Source: Mesorhizobium sp. L-8-3 (GTDB taxonomy: Bacteria > Pseudomonadota > Alphaproteobacteria > Rhizobiales > Rhizobiaceae). From it: a DNA stretch of 64,000 bases. Shown here piece after piece: positions 24,353 through 33,977 of the stretch. Numbering within the stretch: the first letter of the stretch is position 1; the number at the start of each line of letters is the position of its first letter. The notes beneath the pieces were generated by a model. The model made no database searches, was not told the origin of the DNA, and saw only the letters and a list, made by a program, of their open reading frames with translations. The position numbers and the translations under genes were made by a program. Location: positions 4,651,501-4,715,500 of the forward strand of contig NZ_AP023262.1 of assembly GCF_016756615.1 (NCBI RefSeq), written 5' to 3'.

Positions 24353-25345
24353 ATGAGCAGCTATAGCGATCTCCGCCTGGCCGTCGCCCCCATGATGGAT
24401 TGGACGGACCGTCATTGCCGGTTCTTCCATCGCCAACTGACCCGGCGCGCGCTGCTCTATACCGAGATGGTGGTCGCCGACGCCGTCATCCATGGCGATC
24501 GCGAGCGCCTGCTGGGCTTCGACGCCGTGGAGCATCCCGTGGCGCTGCAGCTCGGCGGGTCGGATCCGAAGAAGCTGGCCGAGGCGGCGCGGATCGGCAA
24601 GGACCTCGGCTATGACGAGATCAACCTGAATGTCGGATGCCCCTCGGACCGTGTCCAATCCGGTACCTTCGGTGCCTGCCTGATGCGCACGCCGGACCTG
24701 GTCGGCGCCTGCGTGGCCGCCATGAAAGGGGTGGCGGCCATTCCCGTCACGGTGAAATGCCGGCTGGGCGTCGATGAGCAGGACACGGAGACAGCACTGG
24801 GCGAGATGGCCCGGACGGTCTTCGCGGCCGGCGCCGACGCCTTGTGGGTGCATGCGCGCAAGGCCTGGCTGGAAGGGCTGAGCCCCAAGGAGAACCGCGA
24901 CATCCCGCCGCTCGACTATCCCCGCGTCTATCGGCTGAAGCAGGAATATCCGAATCGTCTCATTGGTATAAACGGCGGTATTCAGTCATTGGATGAGACC
25001 GTACGCCATCTGGAACATGTCGACGGCGTGATGCTCGGGCGCGCCGCCTACCATACGCCCGGTGTGCTGGCGAATGCCGATGCCCTGCTTTGGGGGGACG
25101 ACGGCCGGGCGGATTTGGCCGGCGTCATCGATGCCATGGCCGACTACGCCGCGCGCCACATCGCGCATGGCGGACGCCTGGCGCATGTGACGCGCCATAT
25201 GACCGGCCTGTTCCACGGCTTTCCCGGCGCCCGTCGGTTCCGTCAGATCCTTTCCACGGATGCAACGCGGCCAGGGGCGGGGCCGGATGTCCTGTTCCGC
25301 GCTTTCGAGGCCGTGTCGCTGGAGACCGCCGAAGCCGCCGCCTGA
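24353..25345 (+). CDS. dusA: tRNA-dihydrouridine(20/20a) synthase
   Basis: A 330-residue flavoenzyme that reduces uridine 20/20a in tRNA. DusA features are VAPMMDWTDRHCR, the catalytic cysteine in NLNVGCPSDRVQ with the DusA-specific SGTFGACLM, VKCRLGVD and GINGGIQSLDE. ATG 24353 is preceded by GAAGGA; an upstream in-frame ATG at 24338 is less likely. The 5' end of dusA is a known integration target in proteobacteria, but no integrase is present here. Confidence 0.93.
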   Translation: MSSYSDLRLAVAPMMDWTDRHCRFFHRQLTRRALLYTEMVVADAVIHGDRERLLGFDAVEHPVALQLGGSDPKKLAEAARIGKDLGYDEINLNVGCPSDRVQSGTFGACLMRTPDLVGACVAAMKGVAAIPVTVKCRLGVDEQDTETALGEMARTVFAAGADALWVHARKAWLEGLSPKENRDIPPLDYPRVYRLKQEYPNRLIGINGGIQSLDETVRHLEHVDGVMLGRAAYHTPGVLANADALLWGDDGRADLAGVIDAMADYAARHIAHGGRLAHVTRHMTGLFHGFPGARRFRQILSTDATRPGAGPDVLFRAFEAVSLETAEAAA

Positions 25346-25560
25346 CGATCGGCGTGGGGCTTTCGAAAGTCCGTTAACAAGCTACCAACCCTGGGGTCGT
25401 TCGGGTCGCAGCCCAGCGCGGCTTGGGCATGCGGCCGCGTGGGCAACGCGCGCTTCGGCCTGTCCCTTGCGCAGGTTCGAGCCGGCTTCGGCCCTTGGCT
25501 TTCGGTGGTGGAGGGGGCAGCGACCGGCAGGGTTATCCTATCGACAGGGGTTGCCAACTG

Positions 25561-25576
25561 ATAAGCGTTCGCTTAT
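25561..25576. promoter_or_regulatory. ArsR-type operator
   Basis: ATAAGCG-TT-CGCTTAT is a perfect 7+7 inverted repeat nine bases before the ArsR start. The half-site ATAAGCG is typical of SdpR/ArsR-type autorepressors of ArsR-SRPBCC operons, so it is probably the autoregulatory operator. Confidence 0.7.
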
Positions 25577-25585
25577 AGGTTGGCC

Positions 25586-25900
25586 ATGCTGGAAACGGAA
25601 ATCTTCAAGGCTCTGGCCGATCCCACCCGCCGCGCCGTCTTCGAGCGACTGACTGGCGCTGAGATGAGCGTGGGTGAACTGAAGGCGGGTTTCGCGATAT
25701 CGCAACCGGCGGTCTCGCAGCATCTGGCATCCTTGAAGCGGGCCGGGCTGGTGGTCGAGCGGCGGGACGGCCGCAACACCTACTACCGGCTGGAGCCGGA
25801 CGGAATGAGGCCCCTGCTGGCCTGGATGGAGCGTTACCGCCTGTTCTGGCCCGAACGTGTCGAGAAACTGAGGGACGTGCTGAAGGATATGGATCAATGA
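25586..25900 (+). CDS. ArsR-family transcriptional regulator (SdpR-like)
   Basis: A 104-residue winged-helix repressor: IFKALADPTRRAVFERL, then AISQPAVSQHLASLKRAGLV (recognition helix) and GRNTYYRLEPDGM (wing). No metal-binding cysteine box is present, so it is of the non-metal SdpR type that pairs with SRPBCC proteins. It overlaps the next gene by ATGA and has a palindromic operator at its own start. Confidence 0.88.
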   Translation: MLETEIFKALADPTRRAVFERLTGAEMSVGELKAGFAISQPAVSQHLASLKRAGLVVERRDGRNTYYRLEPDGMRPLLAWMERYRLFWPERVEKLRDVLKDMDQ

Positions 25901-26334
25901 CCGAAGAACGTAACGAGGTTGCAGGTGACGAGGTGTCCTTGGTGACGGAATGCGACCTGCCTCATCCGCCGGAGAAAGTGTGGCGCGCTCTAACGGTGCC
26001 CGAGCTTCTCGCGGCGTGGCTGATGCCGAACGACATCGAGGCTCGTCCCGGCACCCGTTTTGCGTTCCGGCAGGATGACGAAGGCGGGGCCCCGATCGAA
26101 TGCGAGGTGCTCGAGGCCGAGCCCTTCCGGCGGCTGAGCTACAGTTGGCGGGACGAGGAGGCGCGTGAAAAGTCCCTGACGTCGACGGTCACCTTCGAGC
26201 TTTGCCGCGCGGTTGGGGGGACGCGTCTTCGCATCACCCATTCGGGCATGGAAATGCCGGCAGTCCGGAGGCCTGTCCTGACGCTGTCGGCCGCGAACAC
26301 GAACCTGCGGCCGCGTTTGCCGCGCGCCGCCTGA
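25897..26334 (+). CDS. SRPBCC/AHSA1-domain protein
   Basis: A 145-residue START-like (AHSA1) protein: LPHPPEKVWRALTVPELLAAWL and FRRLSYSWRD are diagnostic. Such proteins bind small hydrophobic ligands and are often the effector partner of the ArsR gene in front, with which it overlaps by ATGA. The C-terminal tail after THSGMEMP is arginine-rich and does not follow the usual last helix, so a late frameshift cannot be excluded. Confidence 0.82.
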   Translation: MTEERNEVAGDEVSLVTECDLPHPPEKVWRALTVPELLAAWLMPNDIEARPGTRFAFRQDDEGGAPIECEVLEAEPFRRLSYSWRDEEAREKSLTSTVTFELCRAVGGTRLRITHSGMEMPAVRRPVLTLSAANTNLRPRLPRAA

Positions 26335-26348
26335 CAGGAAGGTCCTCC

Positions 26349-26951
26349 ATGAACGCAATCTCCAATCTCGTGCCCATGGTGGTCGAGCAGTCGAGCAGAG
26401 GCGAGCGCGCCTTCGACATCTTTTCCAGGCTGTTGCGCGAGCGCATCGTGTTCCTGAACGGGCCGATCGACGATAATGTCTCTGCGTTGGTCTGCGCCCA
26501 GCTTCTTTCGCTGGAATCGGACAATCCGACGAAGGAGATTGCGCTCTACATCAACTCGCCTGGCGGGGTGGTGACCAGCGGCTTCGCGATCTACGACACG
26601 ATGCAGTACATCACTTGTCCGGTTTCGACGGTCTGCATGGGAACGGCACGATCGATGGGGTCGTTCCTCCTGATGGCGGGAACGCCCGGCCGGCGGATCG
26701 CTCTGCCGAACTCCAGCATCATGCTGCATCAGCCGTCAGGCGGTTTCCAGGGCCAGGCGTCCGACATCGAACGGCACGCCGAGGACGTCATCAAGACCAA
26801 GCGGCGCCTGAACGAGATCTATGCCAGGCATTGCGGGCGCAGCATCGAGGAAGTCGAGCGCACGCTCGACCGCGACCACTTCATGACGGCCGAGGAAGCA
26901 AAGGCCTGGGGCGTCGTCGACCACATCTACGACAGGCGCGTCGCCGCGTAG
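26349..26951 (+). CDS. clpP: ATP-dependent Clp protease proteolytic subunit
   Basis: A 200-residue ClpP with the catalytic triad S102 (TARSMGS), H127 (MLHQPSGG) and D176 (LDRDHFM), in E. coli spacing. The residue before the nucleophile is arginine, where most ClpP have alanine or serine, which marks the secondary ClpP paralogues seen in rhizobia. No clpX or clpA follows, so it likely uses a partner ATPase encoded elsewhere. It starts 15 bases after the SRPBCC gene. Confidence 0.9.
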   Translation: MNAISNLVPMVVEQSSRGERAFDIFSRLLRERIVFLNGPIDDNVSALVCAQLLSLESDNPTKEIALYINSPGGVVTSGFAIYDTMQYITCPVSTVCMGTARSMGSFLLMAGTPGRRIALPNSSIMLHQPSGGFQGQASDIERHAEDVIKTKRRLNEIYARHCGRSIEEVERTLDRDHFMTAEEAKAWGVVDHIYDRRVAA

Positions 26952-27043
26952 ATCAATTCCGCCCTTTTCCCAGTCCTGGAAATGCTCGCGCCCTTTGCTT
27001 GTACGCAGGACCGCTGCGCACTTGCTGAAATCGATCTGGACGG

Positions 27044-27742
27044 TCAGTCCCGCAGGATCATGCGGTCGCCGCGTACGTCGAAGCCCGACAGAGTGCCGAT
27101 GAAGTTCATGCCGAGCAGGCTCTGGTCGAGCATGCCGCCATCGGCCACCAGCACAGGCACGTTCCTGCGGCTGATCGTTCCGAGCGTGATCTCGTCGGCA
27201 GTGACGCGCGCCGCGCGGGCCGTGCCATTGGCGGTCGAGACGCGGATCGTATAGCTCAGCGCTTCCGGATCATAGCCGGCAGCGCGGGCATCGGCGGCAG
27301 TGAGCACCGTGGCGGTGGCGCCGGTATCGACGATCGTCCGCACGGGCACGCCGTTCACCTCGATGCGGGCCTGGAAATGCCCGTTGGGGGCTTTCTCCAG
27401 CATGACGGTGCTGCCGTCGTCGCCGATGGAGAGCGGGCTGCCCGGCACGAGGCCGGCGGTCACGCGGTTTGCAATATCCTGCAATTCGTAACGATACTGG
27501 TAGCCGGCGACCAGAATCAGCGCGACCAGCATCCACAAGGCCAGGCTACGCGCGACATAGCCGAGCCGCATGCCGGAGCCGAGGATGGCCGCGGCGATCA
27601 CCGTGCCCCATATGCCCAGATAGAGAACGCGGGCGAGATCGTCGCCACTGCCAAAGGAATCGCCCGTGTCGCTGCTGAGGAGCAACAGGATCAGCGCGCC
27701 GCCAATCGCCGCCATTCCGATCCAGAAAAGCCGTCCGGTCAT
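27044..27742 (-). CDS. membrane-anchored retropepsin-like aspartic protease (TIGR02281)
   Basis: A 232-residue protein with three hydrophobic N-terminal segments (about 5-22, 40-58, 65-82) and a C-terminal retropepsin-like domain holding the catalytic VDTGATATVL and LLGMNFIGTL. This is the TIGR02281 clan AA family common in alphaproteobacteria; its targets are not established. The active domain should lie in the periplasm. The start overlaps the stop of the DUF1289 gene by ATGA. Confidence 0.85.
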   Translation of the reverse strand: MTGRLFWIGMAAIGGALILLLLSSDTGDSFGSGDDLARVLYLGIWGTVIAAAILGSGMRLGYVARSLALWMLVALILVAGYQYRYELQDIANRVTAGLVPGSPLSIGDDGSTVMLEKAPNGHFQARIEVNGVPVRTIVDTGATATVLTAADARAAGYDPEALSYTIRVSTANGTARAARVTADEITLGTISRRNVPVLVADGGMLDQSLLGMNFIGTLSGFDVRGDRMILRD

Positions 27743-27999
27743 TCGGCAGCCCCGCGTTCACGCGCCATCCGCGCTCGCCGCGTCTCGCGCCGCGGCCGCC
27801 TTTCGACCATGTCGAGCCGGGCCGGCAGCGTCGCCATGATCTCGCGCCGCGCTTCCGGCGTCATGCCGATCCAGCCCGATATCTCGTCGCGGGTGCGGCC
27901 GCAGCCGAAACAATAGCCGGTCTTCATGTCGATCGAGCAGACGAGGATGCAGGGCGATTCGATAGACAAGGAGGAGGTTCCGTTTCGTCTATCCCACAT
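27739..27999 (-). CDS. DUF1289 small cysteine-rich protein
   Basis: An 86-residue DUF1289 protein: ESPCILVCSIDMKTGYCFGCGRTRDEI contains the four family cysteines that probably bind a metal. The start is uncertain (ATG 27999 is used; codons before SIESP look non-conserved). It is directly coupled to the aspartic protease gene, a frequent pairing in rhizobia. Function unknown. Confidence 0.8.
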   Translation of the reverse strand: MWDRRNGTSSLSIESPCILVCSIDMKTGYCFGCGRTRDEISGWIGMTPEARREIMATLPARLDMVERRPRRETRRARMARERGAAE

Positions 28000-28133
28000 G
28001 GTGCGCCGAAAAAGGCAATGCAAGCCCATGCGTTTGCGTCCGACAGCGGCGTTTTTGCACCACTCATTCGCGAGGGCAAAAGGACGATTGTGCGGCGCGG
28101 CAAACGCCGCTATGCCCGTCGCGACGATCAGGC

Positions 28134-29132
28134 ATGGACGAGATGACGACCGGACTTCCCTTCGACGATTTTCGCAACCTCATGCGAGAGCTTCCCGCCC
28201 GCGATGAGGCAGCCGCCGCCAAGGTGCGAACGCAGTTCCAGCAGATGCGCAAGCCCGCCGGCTCGCTCGGCCGGATTGAGGAGATCGCGGAGTGGCTCGC
28301 CGCCTGGACCGGCCGCCCGCCCGCAGTGACGCGTCCGCTGGTCGCGATCTTCGCCGGCAACCACGGCGTCGCGCGGCACAACATCTCGCCTCGGCAACAG
28401 GACGCCACGGCCGAAATGGTGGAGTCGTGCGCGGCCGGCGGCGCCGCGATCAACCAGATCTGCGTGGCCTACGACCTCGGGCTGAAGGTCTTCGACCTCG
28501 CTTTGCACCTGCCCACGGCCGATATCACGCAGGAGGCGGCCCTCGACGAGCGCGGCTGCGCGGCGACCATGGCCTTCGGCATGGAGGCGATCGCCGGCGG
28601 CGCCGACTTGATCGCCATCGGCGACCTCGGCGTCGGCAACTCGACCGTGGCGGCGGCGATCCTGGCCGCGCTCTATGGCGGGTCCGGCAAGGATTGGGTC
28701 GGGCCTGGCTCCGGTGCCGGTCCCGACATGATTGCCCGCAAGGCCGCGGCGGTGGATGCCGCATTGGCACTGCACGGCCGGAACCTGAAGGACCCGTTCG
28801 AGGTGCTGCGCCGCGTCGGCGGGCGCGAATTCGCCGCCATTGCCGGCGCCATCCTGGCTGCGCGCATGCAGAAGGTGGCGATCGTGCTCGACGGCTTCGC
28901 CGCGCTCGCCGCGGCTGCCGTGCTCCACGCAGTCAACCCCGCCGCGCTCGACCATTGCCTCGTCGCTCATGTCTCGACCGAACCGGGCCATGCCAAGGTG
29001 ATCGAGCGGCTCGGACTCGATCCGGTGCTGGACTTGAAGCTGGCGCATGGGGAAGCGACGGGGGCAGGCCTCGCGGTCGGTATCGTCAAGGCCGCGGCGC
29101 TTGTGCATTCCGGCATGGCGGCGACGCTCTGA
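28134..29132 (+). CDS. cobT: nicotinate-nucleotide-dimethylbenzimidazole phosphoribosyltransferase
   Basis: A 332-residue CobT that makes alpha-ribazole phosphate for the lower ligand of cobalamin. Landmarks are RKPAGSLGRIEEIA, AGNHGVARHNIS, GDLGVGNSTVAAAI and the catalytic glutamate region LAHGEATGAGLA. It is complete and stands alone here; no other cobalamin gene or riboswitch is visible in the window. Confidence 0.93.
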   Translation: MDEMTTGLPFDDFRNLMRELPARDEAAAAKVRTQFQQMRKPAGSLGRIEEIAEWLAAWTGRPPAVTRPLVAIFAGNHGVARHNISPRQQDATAEMVESCAAGGAAINQICVAYDLGLKVFDLALHLPTADITQEAALDERGCAATMAFGMEAIAGGADLIAIGDLGVGNSTVAAAILAALYGGSGKDWVGPGSGAGPDMIARKAAAVDAALALHGRNLKDPFEVLRRVGGREFAAIAGAILAARMQKVAIVLDGFAALAAAAVLHAVNPAALDHCLVAHVSTEPGHAKVIERLGLDPVLDLKLAHGEATGAGLAVGIVKAAALVHSGMAATL

Positions 29133-29164
29133 TTTTCGCAGATAGTTGGCGGATCGGCAGGCGG

Positions 29165-30700
29165 TCAGCGCCGCCGTCCGCCTGAGGCCACTGCCCGAAG
29201 CGGCAATGTCGGCAAGGCGGGCATATCTTCCATCACCCGGCCCCTCGGGAAGATCGCGATCGCCTCAGTGCCCTCGCGAAGCTTGGAGTTCAGCTGGAAT
29301 TCGCCGCCATGCATGGCGAGCAGTCCCTGGACAATCGGCAGGCCCAGGCCGGTTCCCTGTTCGGCGCTCTTGATGGCGATGGAGCCCTGGCCGAAAGCGG
29401 AAAGCACAACGGGGATCTCGTCGGGGGGGATGCCGGGCCCGTCGTCCGCTACCGATACATACTGGCCGCCGCCGGCCGTCCAGCCGACCTTCACCACGAT
29501 CTCGCCGCCGGCCGGCGTGAACTTCACGGCGTTCGAGATGAGGTTCAGCGCGATCTGGCGGATGGCGCGCTCGTCGGCGAAGAGCCTCGGCAGGGAGGCC
29601 TCGAACTGCTGCACGATCCGCAGATCCTTGTTCCTGGCCCTGAGTTCCATCAGGTGGCAGCATTCCTCCACGACGTCGAGCAGGCTGACCGGCTCCTCGT
29701 TGAGCTGGTAGCGGCCGGCCTCGATGCGCGACAGGTCGAGAATCTCATTGATCAGATCGAGCAGATGCCGGCCGGAATCGTGGATGTCGCGCGCATATTC
29801 CTTGTATGTGGTGTTCTGGATCTGCCCCAAGACCTCGTTCGACATGACCTCGGAGAAGCCGAGGATGGCGTTGAGCGGCGTGCGCAACTCATGGCTCATC
29901 GAGGCGAGGAAACGCGATTTGGCCAGATTGGCCTCCTCGGCGCGCCGCCGTGCCTCGTCCGACATCGACTTGGCCGTTTCGAGTTCGGCGATCAGCCCGT
30001 CCTTCTCCCGCCGGAATGACAGGAGCATCAGGGCCGAACGGTTGAGGTGACCCGCGACATAGGCGAAGAAGGGCAGCGATATGGCAAGCAGGCCGATCAT
30101 CGTCGCCTCGACGGGCATCCAGTAGCGCGCGCCGACGACCCCGTAGACGATGACCGGCGCTGCGAAAGTGGCGACGAGGGCGCCGCGCAGCGACGAGGCG
30201 ATGATCGCGGTCGCCGCCATGGCCAGCAGAAGCACGACCGCCTTGATGACCGGGAATTGCTCGACCTGGCATTCACCGCAGCCGAGCGAGGCGAGATAGG
30301 CCCAGCACAGGCCCGACAAAGAATGCAGGATGAGGAAGTTGCGCTTCGTGGCCGCAAGCTCGATCCGTGCGGTATCGGCCTTGTCGATGTTGCGGGCAAA
30401 GAGGGCTATGCCGGTGTAGCAGGCGACGGTGATCAGAGCCCAGCTCAGGATCGTGCCGCCCATGCCGCCGAGCAGCCCGGCCGCGGCGATGACCAGCACC
30501 AGCAACGGAATCGCCGAGGCGCCGGTGACGATCGCCCTGGCGTGCAGCTTCAACAGCTCGCGATCGAAGGCCGGGCTGCCGGAACGTTGGGAAAGACGGT
30601 CACGAGTGTGCTTCACCGCGCGCGACACATCGCTGTTGCGATGGGTTTTCCTGCGGTCCACAATGAATTTGTCAGCCGTGTTCGTTCGCAGCAACGGCAT
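29165..30700 (-). CDS. membrane sensor histidine kinase
   Basis: A 511-residue kinase. Six hydrophobic segments (about 55-220) form a membrane sensor without a clear periplasmic domain. Then come a short coiled coil, the HisKA domain with H270 in SMSHELRTPLNAILGFSEVM, and the HATPase with NLISNAVKFTP, DDGPGIP and GTGLGLPIV. The sequence resembles the PdhS-type kinases of rhizobia, though it lacks their PAS domain. No response regulator is adjacent. Start at 30700 is chosen since upstream codons are not membrane- or kinase-like; the ribosome site is weak. Confidence 0.82.
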   Translation of the reverse strand: MPLLRTNTADKFIVDRRKTHRNSDVSRAVKHTRDRLSQRSGSPAFDRELLKLHARAIVTGASAIPLLVLVIAAAGLLGGMGGTILSWALITVACYTGIALFARNIDKADTARIELAATKRNFLILHSLSGLCWAYLASLGCGECQVEQFPVIKAVVLLLAMAATAIIASSLRGALVATFAAPVIVYGVVGARYWMPVEATMIGLLAISLPFFAYVAGHLNRSALMLLSFRREKDGLIAELETAKSMSDEARRRAEEANLAKSRFLASMSHELRTPLNAILGFSEVMSNEVLGQIQNTTYKEYARDIHDSGRHLLDLINEILDLSRIEAGRYQLNEEPVSLLDVVEECCHLMELRARNKDLRIVQQFEASLPRLFADERAIRQIALNLISNAVKFTPAGGEIVVKVGWTAGGGQYVSVADDGPGIPPDEIPVVLSAFGQGSIAIKSAEQGTGLGLPIVQGLLAMHGGEFQLNSKLREGTEAIAIFPRGRVMEDMPALPTLPLRAVASGGRRR

Positions 30701-30774
30701 CGGGGTTTCTATTTGCGTACAATTCCGGTTACTCCGGCAGGCTAGTCCGCAATGATTAAGGTTCCCTTTGCCAT

Positions 30775-31392
30775 ATGAGCCGATACCGATACGGCCGCAG
30801 GCGCGTCCCCTATGCACGCGCGCGCCGCCGTCGCCTGCGCAAGCTGCTCGACTATGCGCTGACCTTCGCCATCCTGGGCATGCTCGCGGTCGTCGCGTCC
30901 CGCCTCGATCGCGTGGAGACCAGGCAGGCCGCCGGTGCCGCGGTGGTGAATGATGGCGACACGCTGACCTTGGGCACTGAGCGGGTGCGATTGCGTGGGA
31001 TCGATGCGCCCGAATACAATCAGACCTGCATGCGTGACGGCACCGGATATCCCTGCGGTCGGCGTTCCCGCGAGGCGCTGTCCAGGCTGATATCAGGCAG
31101 GGCCGTCACCTGTGAGGGCTGGGAGCGCGACCGCTATGGCCGCCTGCTCGGCCAATGCAGCGCCGGCGCGGTGGACCTGAACAAGGAACAGGTCGCTGCC
31201 GGATGGGCGATAGCGTATGGCGGCTATCTTGACGAGGAGGACGCCGCGCGTGCCGGCAGGCTCGGACTTTGGGCCGGCGAGTTCGACCGCCCGCGCGATT
31301 GGCGCGAGACCCATGGCGGCATGATCGAGGGTGAGCACGACAGGCTGGGCGCGGCGTTCAACTGGCTGCGGGCCTTGCTCGGCCTGTTGTGA
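30775..31392 (+). CDS. thermonuclease (SNase)-like protein, membrane anchored
   Basis: A 205-residue protein with a very basic N-terminus, one TM helix (about 27-42) and an SNase-like fold: VVNDGDTLTLGTERVRLRGIDAPE and ERDRYGRLLGQC. The nuclease Asp and Arg positions (DGDT, RLRGIDAPE, RDRYGR) are retained. The domain should face the periplasm. It is divergent from the histidine kinase, with starts 74 bp apart. Confidence 0.85.
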   Translation: MSRYRYGRRRVPYARARRRRLRKLLDYALTFAILGMLAVVASRLDRVETRQAAGAAVVNDGDTLTLGTERVRLRGIDAPEYNQTCMRDGTGYPCGRRSREALSRLISGRAVTCEGWERDRYGRLLGQCSAGAVDLNKEQVAAGWAIAYGGYLDEEDAARAGRLGLWAGEFDRPRDWRETHGGMIEGEHDRLGAAFNWLRALLGLL

Positions 31393-31404
31393 GGCGGACG
31401 CACT

Positions 31405-32724
31405 TTATCCGGTTCGGTCGTCCTCGTGCTGCTCGTCCAGCCATCCGCCGCGAAAGCCGGCGCGCCGCAATCCGGCTGTCAGATAGGGGCAGCTCCGCAT
31501 CCACTCCCACAGCAGGCCGGTGCGATAGTTCTCGATCATCAGCACGATCGGGCCCTGGTTCAGCCCGTAGTGCCATGGCGATATCCAGCCATAGGGGCTG
31601 CCCGACTTGTCGGGGAAGGTGGGATTGAAAGACGCCTTGAAGCCATAAGGGTTCTGGCTCTTCAATTTCACCTCGTGGATGAAGTGGTCGACCGTAGGCA
31701 GCACGATTTCAGGAGCGAAGGGCACGGAGGCGACGACCACCCAGGGCGCGATCGTGCCGTCGTCCGGGCCGTAGGGCACTCCGCGTCCGACATAGTCCTG
31801 GAACTCACGCGTGATGCCGTCGATCTTCAGTGTCACGGGGCCCGGCCCATCGCTTGCCGTGATGCCCCAGCAGCAGGACCCGTAGTGCGCAAAGCCGAGC
31901 GGGTTGTCGATTGCATATCGCTGCTGGACGAAGGTCGCGCGCCGGCTGTTTTCGAAATAGTCGATGTCCTTCTCGCGCATATAGTCGTCCTGGATGCCGC
32001 GGAAATCGATCCAGATATGCGAGAGCTGATGCGTGAAGAGCGGACCGGCATAGAGGAACTCGATGCCCTGGCACTCCTTCCACTCATAGGTCGAGCACCA
32101 GGCGGCGTAACTGCTTTGCGGCAAGGGGAAGGTCGGTGAACCCAGTCCCATAACGTAGAGCAGCAGTGCCTCGTCATAGCCCTCCCAGCGGTAGGGGATG
32201 AAACCGGTTTCCGGCCGCCAGCCATGTGATACCGTCTCGCCGCCGTTCTGTGCCCACTGCCAGTCGGCGCGTTTGTAGAGCGCCTCGGCGAGCGCCCGGA
32301 TCTCCTGTTCCTCGTCGGTATCCCGGTCGAAGAAGATCCTGGCTGTGAGGGCGCCGGCCAGCAGGAAGGTCGTGTCGATGGTCGACACCTCGCAATCCCA
32401 CGCCCGCCGGCCGGTCTGCATGTCGAGGAAATGATAAAAGAAGCCGCGATAGCCGGTCGCGTCCGGCTCCGTTCCCTGCGGGCTCGTCCAGAAGAAGCGG
32501 AGCACCTTGAGCGTCCGCTCGATGGCGTCGTCCCGCGACATGAAGCTGCGATCGACGCCGATTGGATAAGCGGCGAGCGCCAAGCCGGTTGCGGCTATGC
32601 TCGCCGGCCAGCCGGGTTCCGTCTTGTCGGCGATCAGCCCGTTCACCGGGCTGGCTTCGTGCAGGAAGTAGCGGAAAGTCTCGTGCTGGAGCACGCGGAG
32701 TTCGACATCGTCCGGCAGCTTCAT
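31405..32724 (-). CDS. glucoamylase-like family protein (PF10091, GH144-type)
   Basis: A 439-residue cytoplasmic protein. The glucoamylase domain (PF10091) is shown by EVSTIDTTFLLAGAL, GWRPETGFIPYRWEGYDEALLLYVMGLGSP and WGITASDGPGP. Relatives act on beta-1,2-glucans (GH144) or form part of cyclic glucan synthases, so a role in beta-1,2-glucan turnover is likely in a rhizobial host. It lies beside gnd-zwf-pgm, which would process released glucose phosphates. Confidence 0.82.
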   Translation of the reverse strand: MKLPDDVELRVLQHETFRYFLHEASPVNGLIADKTEPGWPASIAATGLALAAYPIGVDRSFMSRDDAIERTLKVLRFFWTSPQGTEPDATGYRGFFYHFLDMQTGRRAWDCEVSTIDTTFLLAGALTARIFFDRDTDEEQEIRALAEALYKRADWQWAQNGGETVSHGWRPETGFIPYRWEGYDEALLLYVMGLGSPTFPLPQSSYAAWCSTYEWKECQGIEFLYAGPLFTHQLSHIWIDFRGIQDDYMREKDIDYFENSRRATFVQQRYAIDNPLGFAHYGSCCWGITASDGPGPVTLKIDGITREFQDYVGRGVPYGPDDGTIAPWVVVASVPFAPEIVLPTVDHFIHEVKLKSQNPYGFKASFNPTFPDKSGSPYGWISPWHYGLNQGPIVLMIENYRTGLLWEWMRSCPYLTAGLRRAGFRGGWLDEQHEDDRTG

Positions 32725-32968
32725 GTTGTTTGACCGTGTTCCCTGTGCGACGATCCTGCGGCCGGGGTGCCCAGTGACAGGGTCGCGCCCTGGCCTACAT
32801 CGATTGCGGGCAGGGTGCCGCCAAGGAGCGATGTCGGCAAGAGCCCGCCCATTTTTCCATCGCCGCGGCGCCGAATGGTTCAGGTTCCGCCGCGGCAGTG
32901 ACCATGGGAGCCGGCCGAAGGAACGCATGCGACGTGGCCGGCGTATCGTCTGACAGGGATAGAAGCGA

Positions 32969-33973
<1,005 letters not shown>

Positions 33974-33977
33974 TGGG

